A DNA stretch of 64,000 bases from Rhodopseudomonas palustris JSC-3b (GTDB lineage: Bacteria; Pseudomonadota; Alphaproteobacteria; Rhizobiales; Xanthobacteraceae): contig KI632513.1 in the NCBI GenBank assembly GCA_000504425.1, positions 2,444,119-2,508,118 of the forward strand, given 5' to 3'. A model generated the notes under the pieces. That model was not told the origin of the DNA. It did no database searches and saw nothing but the letters and a program-made list of their open reading frames with translations. The position numbers and the translations under genes were made by a program. Positions within the stretch are counted from its first letter, which is position 1. Every line of letters begins with the position of its first letter. This document shows positions 1 to 9,089 of the stretch, in pieces.

Positions 1-782
1 CTCCGGTGATCGCCAACCAGGTGTCGGCTCGCGCCGCGATGGCGCCATGGCTGCAACTGGTCGATCGCATCATGGGCAGCGTCGGTCTGTTCCGATGTAT
101 CACCGTCAATTCGCATGACATGCTGCACGACTACGCGCGCTATGGCGGCCTCTATCAGCGCCGGCTGCGCCATGTCGCGCATGGCTTTGATCACAAGCAG
201 AGCGCGCTGTCGCGCGCCGAAGCGCAGCAGCTATTCGCACTGCCGAGCGATGGCGTGATGCTCGGCTCGGCTGCGCGGCTGCATCCGATGAAGCAACTCG
301 ACGCCGTGATCCGCGTGCTGCCGGGGCGGCCGCACTGGCATTTCGCACTGGCCGGCCAGGGCCCGGACGAGCCGCGGCTGCGCCTCCTCGCGGCCGAGCT
401 GGGCGTCAGTGACCGCGTGCATTTCGTCGGCGAGATCGCGCCGACACAGATCGGCGATTTTCTGGCTGCGCTCGACGTCTTTGTCTTCCCGTCGCTCGCG
501 GAAACATTTGGTCTGGCGGCGGTGGAAGCGGCCAATGCCGGTGTACCAGTCGTCGCCAATGATCTGCCGGTGCTGCGCGAAGTGTTGTCGCTCAATGGCG
601 AGCCGGCCGCGGTGCTGGTCGAAGCCGCAGATAGTGCGGCATTGGCGGCGGCGATCGATCGCGTGATCAGCAATTCAAGCCTGAGACAACAACTGCAGCA
701 CAATGCCGCGGGCTTGCGCGCGCGTTACAGCGTCGATGCCATGGTCGATGACTACGTGCAAATTATAGAAGAAGCGCTGTGA
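1..782 (+). CDS. Glycosyltransferase family 4, C-terminal part (cut by window edge)
   Basis: The reading frame is open to the left edge, so the N-terminal acceptor domain lies outside the window and only about 258 residues are visible. They form a GT-B nucleotide-sugar-binding domain: a GSAARLHPMKQLD strand-loop, the GQGPDEPRLR segment and the retaining E-x7-E signature in AETFGLAAVEA followed by GVPVVANDLP. Family 4 enzymes transfer a sugar from an NDP-sugar with retention of configuration, usually on the cytoplasmic face during LPS or exopolysaccharide assembly. The next genes (propeller protein, flippase) run in the same direction, which supports a polysaccharide role. Donor and acceptor cannot be read from the sequence. 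Confidence 0.85.
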   Translation, partial: PVIANQVSARAAMAPWLQLVDRIMGSVGLFRCITVNSHDMLHDYARYGGLYQRRLRHVAHGFDHKQSALSRAEAQQLFALPSDGVMLGSAARLHPMKQLDAVIRVLPGRPHWHFALAGQGPDEPRLRLLAAELGVSDRVHFVGEIAPTQIGDFLAALDVFVFPSLAETFGLAAVEAANAGVPVVANDLPVLREVLSLNGEPAAVLVEAADSAALAAAIDRVISNSSLRQQLQHNAAGLRARYSVDAMVDDYVQIIEEAL

Positions 783-804
783 CCCACGTTTTTGAAAGCC
801 GGCA

Positions 805-2406
805 ATGATCGTTGAGCTTCGCTTCGATGCGCAGCGGCCCAGGACCTGGATGCTGCGTGCGATCCGCCAGATCGCAGCCGAGCATGCACAGGTCTGTGTC
901 CGCTGGGTCAGCGACCAGCCCCGCCCGCCCGCAGGATTGGCGACGCTGCTCGACCTCGAACGGCTGCTGCTGCGCGGCGGACGGCGCTGCGACGCGGACG
1001 CGCTCGACCGCGCCACCATCCCCACCGGCCATGACGCCGCGACGCCCGATGTCGTGATCGACTTCACCGAAGCGCCGCACCGCGCCGGTGATCGGCCGCA
1101 GCTCTATCTGCGCCCGCTTTACAATGGCCGTGCTGGCGAAAATGCCGCGCTCGACGCCATTTTGGCCGGCGACCTGCCGATGATCGAGATTCGCGACGAG
1201 ATGAGCGGCGCCATTGTCGATGGTGGTCACCCGTCCGCCGAAGAAGCCGACGGCCTCGGCGGCGGCCTGGTCACGGTGATGTCGCGCAGTATCACGCTGC
1301 TTCGCGCCGTGGTGGCGCGCGGGCCACGGCCGATGCCGGCATTGCTCGGGCGCGCGGACGCCCGCACGCCGGTCTCGCCAGCCGGTTATCTGATGTGCTC
1401 GCTGACCCAGGCGATTGCGCTGCGCATCTATCGGCTCTGCTGCTACTCGCCGCATTGGCGGATCGGCTGGCGCCATGTCGATGATGATGGCGTGTGGGCG
1501 CGCGGCGACCTGTCCGGACCGTCCTGGCAGGTGGTGCGTAGCCCCGCGACGCATTTTTATGCCGACCCGTTTCCTGTCACCTGGCAGGGCCGTACTTTTG
1601 TGTTTTTCGAAGACCTCGATCACCGCGTCGGCAAGGGCACCATCTCCGCGATCGAATTCGGCGCCCATGGCCCGATCGGCGAAGCGATCCCGGTGCTCGA
1701 GGAGCCGTGGCATCTGTCCTATCCGTTCCTGATGACGTTCGACGGCGCGCTGTGGATGATCCCGGAAAGCTCCGCCAACCGCGACGTCACGCTCTACAAA
1801 TGCATCGAGTTTCCGCATCGCTGGGAGCCGCAGGCGACGCTGCTGTCCGGCCTTGAGTTGGCTGACGCCACCATCGTGCGGCGCGGCGGCTATTATTATC
1901 TGTTCGGGGCGACCCGTGACGGCGCCGGCGGTTATTCCGATACGCTGTCGATCTATTACGCCGACCATCCGCTGCGGCCCTGGCAGGCGCATGGCAGCAA
2001 CCCGGTGCTGTTGGATCGTGTCGCGGCGCGCCCCGCGGGCAACTTCATCGAACGTCATGGCCGGTTGCTGCGCCCGGCGCAGGATTGCAGCAATGGTTAT
2101 GGCTGCGCGCTGACGCTGATCGAGGTCGAAGAACTGACCCCCAGCAGTTTCCGGCAATCGGTGCGCCATGTGATTAGCCCGGGCTGCGAATGGCCGGGAC
2201 GCAAGCTGCATACGCTCAATCGCAGCGGCCGGTTGGAAGTCATCGACGGCACCACAATTCAACCGCGCATCAAAGGATTGCTGCAATCGCGTAGCGCACG
2301 CGCGCAGCAGCCCGCCAGCACCGGCGATGCCGTCCGCGCCGCGCAATGTTTACCTTCTCATAAACTATCCACCGCAGTCGGTTCTGATCGGCACGATTTG
2401 AGGTAA
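805..2406 (+). CDS. Five-bladed beta-propeller (GH43-like) polysaccharide-associated protein
   Basis: 533 residues starting 22 bp after the glycosyltransferase. Residues about 200-500 carry repeats of the HFYADPFPVTWQG and LSYPFLMTFDGALWMIPES kind, typical of the propeller domain seen in bacterial formyltransferase-linked proteins and at the N-terminus of plant inositolphosphorylceramide sugar transferases. The first ~180 residues (IVELRFDAQRPRTWMLRAI and following) resemble the small alpha/beta domain that often precedes it. No catalytic role is established for this arrangement; sugar binding or transfer is inferred from the neighbours. The last ~40 residues are low in conservation-like features and may be a non-conserved tail. 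Confidence 0.6.
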   Translation: MIVELRFDAQRPRTWMLRAIRQIAAEHAQVCVRWVSDQPRPPAGLATLLDLERLLLRGGRRCDADALDRATIPTGHDAATPDVVIDFTEAPHRAGDRPQLYLRPLYNGRAGENAALDAILAGDLPMIEIRDEMSGAIVDGGHPSAEEADGLGGGLVTVMSRSITLLRAVVARGPRPMPALLGRADARTPVSPAGYLMCSLTQAIALRIYRLCCYSPHWRIGWRHVDDDGVWARGDLSGPSWQVVRSPATHFYADPFPVTWQGRTFVFFEDLDHRVGKGTISAIEFGAHGPIGEAIPVLEEPWHLSYPFLMTFDGALWMIPESSANRDVTLYKCIEFPHRWEPQATLLSGLELADATIVRRGGYYYLFGATRDGAGGYSDTLSIYYADHPLRPWQAHGSNPVLLDRVAARPAGNFIERHGRLLRPAQDCSNGYGCALTLIEVEELTPSSFRQSVRHVISPGCEWPGRKLHTLNRSGRLEVIDGTTIQPRIKGLLQSRSARAQQPASTGDAVRAAQCLPSHKLSTAVGSDRHDLR

Positions 2407-2433
2407 CTTCGCAGCCTGTTTCAATAGGCAACA

Positions 2434-2464
2434 ATTCTGTTCGCCAAGCGAACAGAATGCTTGG
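2434..2464 (+). promoter_or_regulatory. Overlapping alternative hairpins across the flippase start codon
   Basis: A perfect 10-bp inverted repeat, ATTCTGTTCG (2434-2443) and CGAACAGAAT (2449-2458), has a 5-nt loop, and its 3' arm covers the A and U of the ATG at 2457. The loop plus the first base of the 3' arm, CCAAGC (2444-2449), can instead pair with GCTTGG (2459-2464), so two hairpins exclude one another. There is no T-run after either, so a plain terminator is less likely. Translational control of the flippase gene is an inference. Confidence 0.45.
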
Positions 2465-3827
2465 ATTTATGATTGTGAATTTCAGCCCTGTGATCAGCGC
2501 TCTTGGCGGGCTTCGCGACAATGTCGCGTTGCGCGGCATGGCGCTGTCCTTTTCGTTGCGCATTGGCACCACGGGGCTGAGCTTCCTGTTGATCTGGCTG
2601 GCGGCACGCACGCTGGACGAGCACAATTTCGGCACCTATTCGATGCTGTTCAGCGCCGCGGGCCTGTGCAGCGTGGTCGCCACGCTCGGCCAGCAAATCT
2701 TCCTGATGCGCGCCTGGAGCGAATACACCTCGGCGGAGCGACCGGACCTGCTGAAAGGCGCAATGCTGTTCAGCCTGCTGGCCTGCGTCGGCGGCGGGGC
2801 ATTGATCGGCCTGTCGTTCTACGCCTGGTTCACGCATTCGCATGAGGCGTTCCTGACCAGCGCGGTGATGGCCTATTTCGTGTCGATGGCGATCCTGCTG
2901 ACCACTTCGCATCTGTCGCGCACTGCGATCGGCAATATGGTCGGCGATGGCCTGAGCGCGCTGCTGGTGATCCTGCCGCCGGTCGGCTATCTGTCGGTGT
3001 GCGTTGCGCTCAACCGCGTCGCCGATACCGGGCTGATCTTTTTGACGATGGCCGTGGGCGCCACCGTGGCGCTGCTCGCGCAGCTCGCCTTGACGATCCA
3101 AAAGACGCTGACCCTGTTCCCCGGCTTTCTGAGCATCAAACCGGAATTCAGCATCATCGACTGGCGGGATCGCTCGCTGAAATTGTGGATCTCCAACTCG
3201 CTGGAGGCCGCCAATCAATATGCCGACGTGGTGATCATCGGCTTTCTGATGTCGCCAACCATTGCCGGCGCCTATTTCGTTACCACCCGCATCGCCAATG
3301 CCTTTGCGGTAGCGAGCACGGCGCTGTACCTGTTCTCGACCCGGCACATCTCCAATCTGTACTACGCCGGCCGCCGCCCGCAGCTCGACGCGCTGCTCGA
3401 CACCGCGGCGTTCGTGACGCTCGGCATCATCGCGGCCGGCCTATTGCTGATCCTCAGCACCGGCCACTGGCTTCTCGGCCTGTTCAGCCCGGAATATGAG
3501 CCCTATTACGCCGCGCTGGCCTTGCTGACCGTCGGCACCGCAGCGGTCACCGCGGCCGGCTCGTCCGGCTCGATCCTGATGCTCACCGGCCATGAGGGCC
3601 GCTATCTGAAGATCATCGGCTGCGCGATTGCGATGCGCACCGTCGGCTTCTTTGTGCTGATTCCGCTGTTCAACATCACCGGCGCGGTGGTGGCGACCAC
3701 CATCTCCTTCATCTGGATGGCGCTGATGCTGCGCCGCTCGGCCAAGCAGCTCGCCGGGCTCGATGGCTCGGTGCTGCGGCTGTTTGGCTGGCTGCAGCGG
3801 CGCAACGTGCCGGCCTCCGCAGAATAA
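2457..3827 (+). CDS. Wzx-like polysaccharide flippase (MOP superfamily)
   Basis: 456 residues, highly hydrophobic, with about 12 membrane segments and short polar loops, the usual size and profile of Wzx/PST transporters that flip undecaprenyl-linked oligosaccharides to the periplasm. The start ATG at 2457 lies in the 3' arm of a hairpin; an in-frame ATG at 2469 with TTGG upstream is an alternative start. It closes the short polysaccharide block after the GT4 enzyme and the propeller protein, with a 50-bp gap. A second, only distantly similar flippase lies at 53.5-54.8 kb, so the organism probably assembles more than one polysaccharide. Confidence 0.8.
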   Translation: MLGFMIVNFSPVISALGGLRDNVALRGMALSFSLRIGTTGLSFLLIWLAARTLDEHNFGTYSMLFSAAGLCSVVATLGQQIFLMRAWSEYTSAERPDLLKGAMLFSLLACVGGGALIGLSFYAWFTHSHEAFLTSAVMAYFVSMAILLTTSHLSRTAIGNMVGDGLSALLVILPPVGYLSVCVALNRVADTGLIFLTMAVGATVALLAQLALTIQKTLTLFPGFLSIKPEFSIIDWRDRSLKLWISNSLEAANQYADVVIIGFLMSPTIAGAYFVTTRIANAFAVASTALYLFSTRHISNLYYAGRRPQLDALLDTAAFVTLGIIAAGLLLILSTGHWLLGLFSPEYEPYYAALALLTVGTAAVTAAGSSGSILMLTGHEGRYLKIIGCAIAMRTVGFFVLIPLFNITGAVVATTISFIWMALMLRRSAKQLAGLDGSVLRLFGWLQRRNVPASAE

Positions 3828-3966
3828 CCGCGCTGCGACCGCGGCCGGCGCGGACGAAAAACACTGGCCAGCTCAGTGAGTTGAGATTGATTTGTCGCAA
3901 AGCGAGTCCCGCCCCGGTCTGACAAAAGTCGTAGACCTTTCGGCCGGTATCCAGTGGACATAGCGA

Positions 3967-4563
3967 ATGTTTCGAGTGAGCAGGACGTCCGGTAGACCCG
4001 CGATTCTTGCAATCGTGTACAATGACGGCGGTGTGGCCAGTCCATTCATCGCCGATCTCGGCTATCGCCTGCGCGATTCCGGCGCGGCCGTCGCCGGCAT
4101 CGTTCCCTATCGCTCTGCGACGCCGGTCGATGGCAAATGCTCGATCGAGGTCGAGGAACTGGCATCGCGTTTCGTGCTGCAATTGGCGGACGAAGCCGGT
4201 ACTCATCCGTTCGGCTGCCGGGTCGATCCCGAGGCGATCTCGGAGGCGGCAGCGCTGATCTCGGCCTCGCTGCACAAGACGCCGAGCGTGGTGATCTTCA
4301 ACAAATTCGGCAAGCTGGAAGTCGCCGGCGGCGGGCTGCGCGAGACCATTAGCGAGGCCATCGCGCTTGGCGTGCCGACCATTGTCGGCGTGCCGCGCCG
4401 CCATCTCGCCTGCTGGCGGGAGTTTACCCAAGGGATCGGCGAAGAAGCCCAGGTCGGCTCGCCGCGGCTCTATCAGTGGCTGGCGGCGCACAAGATCATG
4501 ATCGCCTGCGACGAAGAAGCCGACGACGACTATCGCAGCGCCGCGGTCCGTGCGGCGGGCTGA
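3967..4563 (+). CDS. DUF2478 family protein
   Basis: 198 residues. The N-terminus AILAIVYNDGGVASPFIADL and the central FNKFGKLEVAGGGLRETI match the DUF2478 family, a P-loop-NTPase-like fold with no classical Walker A, commonly encoded beside molybdate uptake or molybdoenzyme genes. Its function is not established. The adjacent convergent mop gene and the nif cluster suggest a link to molybdenum handling. No sigma-54 promoter with NifA sites was found in the 139-bp upstream gap. Confidence 0.65.
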   Translation: MFRVSRTSGRPAILAIVYNDGGVASPFIADLGYRLRDSGAAVAGIVPYRSATPVDGKCSIEVEELASRFVLQLADEAGTHPFGCRVDPEAISEAAALISASLHKTPSVVIFNKFGKLEVAGGGLRETISEAIALGVPTIVGVPRRHLACWREFTQGIGEEAQVGSPRLYQWLAAHKIMIACDEEADDDYRSAAVRAAG

Positions 4564-4594
4564 GCGGCGACAGCGCCGCCCAGCCTCTGCAGCG

Positions 4595-4801
4595 CTATTT
4601 CCCGATCATCACGTCCGATGACTTGATTACCGCCGAAACGGTATCACCGACCTTGAGGTCCAGGTCATCAACAGCTTCATTGGTGATCGCCGACATGATG
4701 GTCAGACCGGACGCCAGCTCGACCTTCACATGAGCGGTGGTGGAGCCCTTGGTCACGGCAACGACCTTGCCGGGAAGCATATTGCGCGCACTCAGTTTCA
4801 T
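4595..4801 (-). CDS. mop: Molbindin, single TOBE (Mop) domain molybdate-binding protein
   Basis: 68 residues beginning MKLSARNMLPGKVVAV. This is the Mop/TOBE fold: one beta-barrel with the conserved N-terminal SARN and the C-terminal segment DTVSAVIKSSDVMIG. Such molbindins oligomerise and store molybdate in the cytoplasm, buffering supply for FeMo-co and Moco. The start was chosen because GGA lies just upstream of ATG 4801 and the family begins at this Met; the open frame extends upstream without family similarity. It sits beside the DUF2478 gene and within 2 kb of fixX. A weak -24/-12-like match (4890-4905) lies upstream, without a NifA site. Confidence 0.85.
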   Translation of the reverse strand: MKLSARNMLPGKVVAVTKGSTTAHVKVELASGLTIMSAITNEAVDDLDLKVGDTVSAVIKSSDVMIGK

Positions 4802-5017
4802 TGACTTGTCCTTGATTGAGAGTTGACCCGGCGGTCGCATAGCTAGCCGAACACAACCAACTTGTCCAAAACTCACGCTGCAACCCTGATGCACTTGCAT
4901 TGCCATTTGACAGACGGCGCAGATCGCTTATTTAGGTGCTGACGCTCTTTCAACTTATTCGCATTAAAAAGTTGGCCGGAGCGCTGACTGCCATGATTGA
5001 AGCACAGGAATGAGCAC

Positions 5018-5572
5018 ATGCTTGGAATTGGAGACCGCCTGCCGTCGTTCGAAGTTGTTGGCGTCAAGCCCGGCTTTCATCTGCAGGAGGAAAAGGGACA
5101 GAGCGCGTTCGAGACGCTGACCGAGGCGAGCTTCCCGGGAAAGTGGAAGGTGATCTTCTTCTATCCGAAGGATTTCACGTTCGTCTGCCCGACCGAAATC
5201 GCTGAATTTGCCAAGCTTTCTAAGGATTTCGCAGACCGCGACGCGGTGGTGCTGGGCGGCTCGACCGACAATGAATTCTGCAAGCTCGCTTGGCGCCGCG
5301 AGCATAAGGATCTGCATCATCTGCCGATCTGGCAGTTCGCCGATAGCAAGGGCTCGCTGGTCGATGGTCTCGGCGTCCGTTCGCCGGCTGGCGTCGCTTA
5401 CCGTTATACCTTCATCGTCGATCCGGACAACGTGATCCAGCACGTGTACGCCAACAACCTCAATGTCGGCCGTGCACCGAAGGATACGCTGCGCGTGCTC
5501 GATGCCTTGCAGACCGACGAACTGTGCGCCTGCAATCGCGAGGTTGGCGGCGCGACGCTCAAGGTGGCGTAA
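5018..5572 (+). CDS. ahpC: AhpC-type 2-Cys peroxiredoxin
   Basis: 184 residues from ATG 5018, preceded by AGGAA; a TTG 21 bp upstream is less likely. The peroxidatic cysteine is in DFTFVCPTE, and a resolving cysteine pair lies near the C-terminus in ELCACN. It reduces hydrogen peroxide, organic peroxides and peroxynitrite in the cytoplasm. The downstream ahpD, 4 bp away, supplies the reductase partner, as in the mycobacterial AhpC-AhpD pair where AhpD replaces AhpF. Placement next to the nitrogenase genes fits protection of oxygen-labile proteins, but no nif-type promoter was identified. Confidence 0.92.
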   Translation: MLGIGDRLPSFEVVGVKPGFHLQEEKGQSAFETLTEASFPGKWKVIFFYPKDFTFVCPTEIAEFAKLSKDFADRDAVVLGGSTDNEFCKLAWRREHKDLHHLPIWQFADSKGSLVDGLGVRSPAGVAYRYTFIVDPDNVIQHVYANNLNVGRAPKDTLRVLDALQTDELCACNREVGGATLKVA

Positions 5573-5576
5573 CACG

Positions 5577-6122
5577 ATGAGCATCGAGACTCTGAAGGAG
5601 CGGATCCCGGAGTTCGCCAAAGATGTCAGGCTCAACCTGACATCGATGGTGTCCGACGAGACGCTCGGCGAGCAGACCAAATATGGTCTGCTGGTCGCCA
5701 CCGCGATCGCCACCCGCAACCCTGACGTGGTCGCCGCCATCGAGGCGGAGGCTGCCGCCAAGCTGTCGCCGGCCGCGATGACCGCCGCGAAGTCCGCCGC
5801 CACCATCATGGCGATGAACAACGTCTATTATCGCTTCGTGCATCTCGCCTCGAACAAGGACTATGCGACGATGCCGGCGCGGCTGCGCATGAACGTGATT
5901 GCCAATCCGGGTGTCGACAAGACCGATTTCGAGCTGTGGTCGCTCGCGGTCTCGGCGATTAACGGCTGCGGCATGTGCATCGACAGCCACGAAAAGGTGC
6001 TGCTGCAAGCGGGCGTTTCGTCCGCGACCATTCAGACTGCGGTGCGGTTTGCCGCGATCATGCAGTCGGTGGCGGTGGCGCTTGAAGTCGGCTCGCCGGC
6101 TCTGGCGCAGGCGGCGGAGTAA
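5577..6122 (+). CDS. ahpD: AhpD alkylhydroperoxidase / AhpC reductase
   Basis: 181 residues, all-helical, with the AhpD active-site CxxC in [11 protein letters not shown] (about residue 130) plus the downstream His of the proton relay. AhpD passes electrons from lipoylated E2 proteins to AhpC and has weak peroxidase activity itself. ATG 5577 lies 4 bp after the ahpC stop, so the two are translated from one message. A strong inverted-repeat terminator follows at 6201-6232. Confidence 0.92.
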   Translation: MSIETLKERIPEFAKDVRLNLTSMVSDETLGEQTKYGLLVATAIATRNPDVVAAIEAEAAAKLSPAAMTAAKSAATIMAMNNVYYRFVHLASNKDYATMPARLRMNVIANPGVDKTDFELWSLAVSAINGCGMCIDSHEKVLLQAGVSSATIQTAVRFAAIMQSVAVALEVGSPALAQAAE

Positions 6123-6144
6123 CAACGCCCGCAACTGACACGTC

Positions 6145-6168
6145 ATGCCCGCGCTGGTCGCGGGCATC
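6145..6168. repeat. REP-like palindrome, partial copy
   Basis: ATGCCCGCG (6146-6154) and CGCGGGCAT (6160-6168) form a perfect 9-bp stem followed by CGACGTTTT. The same palindrome with a CCACGTCTT extension recurs near 24.36 kb and 30.73 kb, so this is a truncated member of a dispersed intergenic repeat family. Confidence 0.6.
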
Positions 6169-6200
6169 GACGTTTTGAGCACCGCGCAACACCACCAACA

Positions 6201-6232
6201 AAAAGGCTCCCGACGATGGCCGGGAGCCTTTT
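6201..6232. terminator. Bidirectional Rho-independent terminator (ahpD / fixX)
   Basis: AAAAGGCTCCCG (6201-6212) and CGGGAGCCTTTT (6221-6232) form a perfect 12-bp stem flanked by A and T runs. It lies between the convergent ahpD and fixX and can end transcription from both sides. Confidence 0.9.
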
Positions 6233-6296
6233 GCATTTGAGCCTCGTGTGTGGGGCCCTGCTGATAACCCAGCACGGCGCGATCGCGCCGCACTTC

Positions 6297-6593
6297 TCAG
6301 CCGAACTTGAACAGCACGCCGTAGCCGCCGCGCGGATAGTTCCACTCGATATCGCCAGTGCCCTCGGCGATCACCCGGCAGGTGCCGCATTCCATGCAGC
6401 CGTCCGGCGCGACTTCGACCTGGCCGTTGCTGTTGATCTCGTAGCAATGCGCGGGGCAGGCCTTGATCAGCGACAGCAGCGCCGGCGACGGCTTGCTATG
6501 CGGCTTGACCTTAATATGCGCCTGACCGGCATCGACCAGATAGCGGTTCTGATACAGCTTGTCTTCGACCCGCACGCCCGTTTCCGTAGACAT
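6297..6593 (-). CDS. fixX: FixX ferredoxin-like protein
   Basis: 98 residues with the C-terminal cysteine cluster CMECGTC and an earlier KACPAHCY, the FixX pattern (one [4Fe-4S] cluster; the other ferredoxin site is degenerate). It is the last gene of fixABCX, the electron-bifurcating flavoprotein complex that uses NADH to reduce quinone and, at the same time, ferredoxin or flavodoxin for nitrogenase. FixX docks with the quinone-oxidoreductase FixC at the membrane. Length and order are typical. Confidence 0.95.
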   Translation of the reverse strand: MSTETGVRVEDKLYQNRYLVDAGQAHIKVKPHSKPSPALLSLIKACPAHCYEINSNGQVEVAPDGCMECGTCRVIAEGTGDIEWNYPRGGYGVLFKFG

Positions 6594-6633
6594 CTCTCAA
6601 CCTCCGAATGACGAGTTCATTGAACGGCGTGGC

Positions 6634-7941
6634 TCAGCGCCACGCCCGCGCGAAGCGGAAGGCATCGCCGAACAGTCCGGTCCACGACCGTGCCGCGACC
6701 CATTGCTTGAGGGTGGTCTTTTCCTTCTCCTTCTTCGGCGTGCCATCGACACGGACGAAGTTTTGCAGCGCCTTGGAGACCAGTTGCGGATAGGTCAGGA
6801 AGAAGTTTTGCGACTGGGTATGCAGCAGCGCCGGCATATCCTTGTACTTCTTCAGATCCTTGATCACGAACGAGTCGTCCAGCATCTTCTTGTAGAGTTC
6901 CAGGTTCTCCTTGGTCATCGGATCGCGGCGCGACTTCACCTGGAAGATCGCCTCGGCCGCCAGCCGCCCCGAGGTCATCGCCAGATTCGAGCCTTCGCGA
7001 TGCATGGCGTTGTTGAGCTGCGCCGCATCGCCGACCACCACCCAGCCGTCGCCATACAGATTCGGGATGGCGTTGTAGCCGCCTTCCGGAATGAGATGCG
7101 CGGCATATTCCTTGACTTCGGAGCCTTCGAGCAGCGGCGCGACCGAGGGGTGGTTCTTGAAGCGCTCGAGCAAGTCATAGGGCGTTTCGCCGGTCTTCTG
7201 GAAGTCCGACACCAGGCAGCCGATGCCAAGCGACACCGATTCCTTGTTGGCATAGACAAAGCCCATGCCGGTCATGCCCGCCGAAATGGTGCCGGCGGCT
7301 TCGATTACCACGCCTTCATCGCCTTTGATGTTGAAGCGCGCTTCGATGGTCTCGCGCGGCAGAAAGTGCATTTCCTTCACGGCGAGAGCGACATTATCCG
7401 GCTTCGGGCGCTCGCGCAGATCGGCGCGGGTGCCGAGCAAGCCGTTGACGCCCTCCGCCAGCACCACGACGTCGGCATGAACCTCGCCGTCCTGGCGATC
7501 GGTAATCACGCCGATCACCTTGCCATAGGCGTCCTTCACCAGCTCCGTGACCGTGGTTTCGCACAGCACGATCGCGCCAGCTTCACGGACCTTGGAGGAG
7601 AACCAGCGGTCGAACTGCGAGCGGATGATGGTGTAGCGGTTCGGACGCTCCTCGTTGAAATCCTCGGAGCGATAATGCAAGCCGGTGTGCGACTTGTTGT
7701 CCATGATCCAGAATCGCTGCTCGACCAGGTGCCGCTCCAGCGGCGCGTCTTCGCGGAAGTTCGGGACCAGCTTTTCCAGCATGTCGGCATAGAGGATCGC
7801 GCCCTGCACGTTCTTCGAGCCGGCATATTCGCCGCGTTCGATCTGCAGCACTTTGAGACCGCGCTTGGCCAGCGTCAGCGCCGCCGCATTGCCGGACATG
7901 CCGGCTCCGACCACGATGGCGTCAAAACGTTCTTCAATCAT
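6634..7941 (-). CDS. fixC: FixC, ETF-quinone oxidoreductase-like flavoprotein
   Basis: 435 residues with an N-terminal FAD-binding Rossmann motif ([12 protein letters not shown], residues about 10-21), a second FAD contact at [14 protein letters not shown] and the overall ETF:QO-like architecture. FixC accepts electrons from the FixAB flavoprotein and delivers them to quinone in the bifurcating reaction. ATG 7941 follows GGAGG. It lies 11 bp from fixB and 40 bp from fixX, in the same operon. Confidence 0.96.
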   Translation of the reverse strand: MIEERFDAIVVGAGMSGNAAALTLAKRGLKVLQIERGEYAGSKNVQGAILYADMLEKLVPNFREDAPLERHLVEQRFWIMDNKSHTGLHYRSEDFNEERPNRYTIIRSQFDRWFSSKVREAGAIVLCETTVTELVKDAYGKVIGVITDRQDGEVHADVVVLAEGVNGLLGTRADLRERPKPDNVALAVKEMHFLPRETIEARFNIKGDEGVVIEAAGTISAGMTGMGFVYANKESVSLGIGCLVSDFQKTGETPYDLLERFKNHPSVAPLLEGSEVKEYAAHLIPEGGYNAIPNLYGDGWVVVGDAAQLNNAMHREGSNLAMTSGRLAAEAIFQVKSRRDPMTKENLELYKKMLDDSFVIKDLKKYKDMPALLHTQSQNFFLTYPQLVSKALQNFVRVDGTPKKEKEKTTLKQWVAARSWTGLFGDAFRFARAWR

Positions 7942-7952
7942 GGCGACCTCCT

Positions 7953-9062
7953 TTAGCTCGCAATCCGGTCGCGGGTATGCGCTGACAGACGCTTGCGGAA
8001 TGCCTCGGTGAGCGCCGGCAGCAGCCGGATCGCATCAGTGACAATGGCGAGATGGGCAAAGTCGAAGATCGGCGCGTTCTTGTCGGTGTTGATCGCGACG
8101 ATCAGGTCGGAGCCGTCGACGCCGACGCGGTGCTGAATGGCGCCGGAAATGCCAGCCGCAATGTAGAGTTTCGGCCGGATGGTCTTGCCGGTCTGGCCGA
8201 TCTGACGATCCGCCGACACCCAGCCCTTCTGCACCAGCGGCCGCGAGCAGCCATATTCGGCGCCGAGCACCGAGGCGAGATGCTTGACCAGCTGATAGTT
8301 TTCCAGCGAGCCAAGGCCAAGGCCGCCGGCCACCACCACGTCGGCGAAGGCGAGGTTCGAAGTCGCCTTGTCGCGGTCCGGCACGAATGCCAGGATTTTG
8401 GTGATGATGTCGGACTCGGTCATGTCGAGCTTGTGCTCGATCACGCGGGCGATCGGCTTCTCCACCCGTTCCGGCATCGGCATCACGCGCGGCCGCACCG
8501 TCGCCATCTGCGGCCGGAAGTTCAGCGTGTAGATGGTGCACAGCAGTGAGCCGCCAAAGGTCGGCCGGGTCGCCGCCAGCGAGCCGTCGCTGTCCACTTC
8601 CAGCTCGGTGCAGTCGGCGGTCAGGCCGGTGAGCAGCGTGGTCGCCACCGCGCCGGCGAGGTCGCGGCCGAGCGTGGAGGCGCCGAGCAGCAGGATTTCC
8701 GGCTTGTAGGTGTTGACCATGTCGGTCAGCGCCCGGCTATAGGGCTCGTTGCGATAATCGGTGAGCACCGGGTCGGCGCACACATAAGCGAGGTCGGCGC
8801 CGTAGCAGAACGATTCCGCGACCGCCGCATTGAGCGCTTCGCCGGGACCGCCGATCAGCACCGCCGCGAGATCAACGCCGAGCTTGTCGGCGAGCTTGCG
8901 GCCGGAGCCCATCAGCTCCCAGGACACCGGATGCACGTGGCCGCGTTCCATCTCGATGAACACCCAGACGTGCTTATAAGCCTTGAAGTGTTCGGGAAGC
9001 TCCTTCTTCGCAGCGGCGCGGCTGGCGGGAGCGGGCGTAGGGGTTTTGGTCGGCTCGGCCAT
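7953..9062 (-). CDS. fixB: FixB, electron transfer flavoprotein alpha subunit
   Basis: 369 residues. The ETF-alpha FAD domain is visible toward the C-terminus ([20 protein letters not shown], then [14 protein letters not shown]), where FAD is bound. The N-terminus has an extra Pro/Ala/Lys-rich segment (about residues 1-25) before the conserved [20 protein letters not shown]. It pairs with FixA, encoded 27 bp upstream, to form the bifurcating flavoprotein. Confidence 0.96.
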   Translation of the reverse strand: MAEPTKTPTPAPASRAAAKKELPEHFKAYKHVWVFIEMERGHVHPVSWELMGSGRKLADKLGVDLAAVLIGGPGEALNAAVAESFCYGADLAYVCADPVLTDYRNEPYSRALTDMVNTYKPEILLLGASTLGRDLAGAVATTLLTGLTADCTELEVDSDGSLAATRPTFGGSLLCTIYTLNFRPQMATVRPRVMPMPERVEKPIARVIEHKLDMTESDIITKILAFVPDRDKATSNLAFADVVVAGGLGLGSLENYQLVKHLASVLGAEYGCSRPLVQKGWVSADRQIGQTGKTIRPKLYIAAGISGAIQHRVGVDGSDLIVAINTDKNAPIFDFAHLAIVTDAIRLLPALTEAFRKRLSAHTRDRIAS

Positions 9063-9089
9063 CGGAACAGCTTTCTCTCAAAAAAGGTG

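Noticed and set aside
763-2346. Long minus-strand open frame opposite the propeller gene
   Set aside because: It is a shadow: Arg/Ala/Gln-rich with no recognisable domain, while the plus frame has clear family features.
3870-3890. TGGCC-like -24 upstream of the DUF2478 gene
   Set aside because: No GC at -12 and no NifA site in the gap.
4890-4905. Weak -24/-12 match upstream of mop (minus strand TGGCAATGCAAGTGCA)
   Set aside because: Spacing is right, but both elements deviate and no TGT-N10-ACA site lies upstream; not strong enough to call as a promoter.
4973-4990. TGGCC-N8-TGA element just before ahpC
   Set aside because: GA at -12 and no NifA site; too close to the start codon.
6559-7956. 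Plus-strand frame of 465 codons opposite fixC
   Set aside because: It mirrors fixC in a GC-rich genome; composition is His/Arg/Gln-rich and no family is visible.
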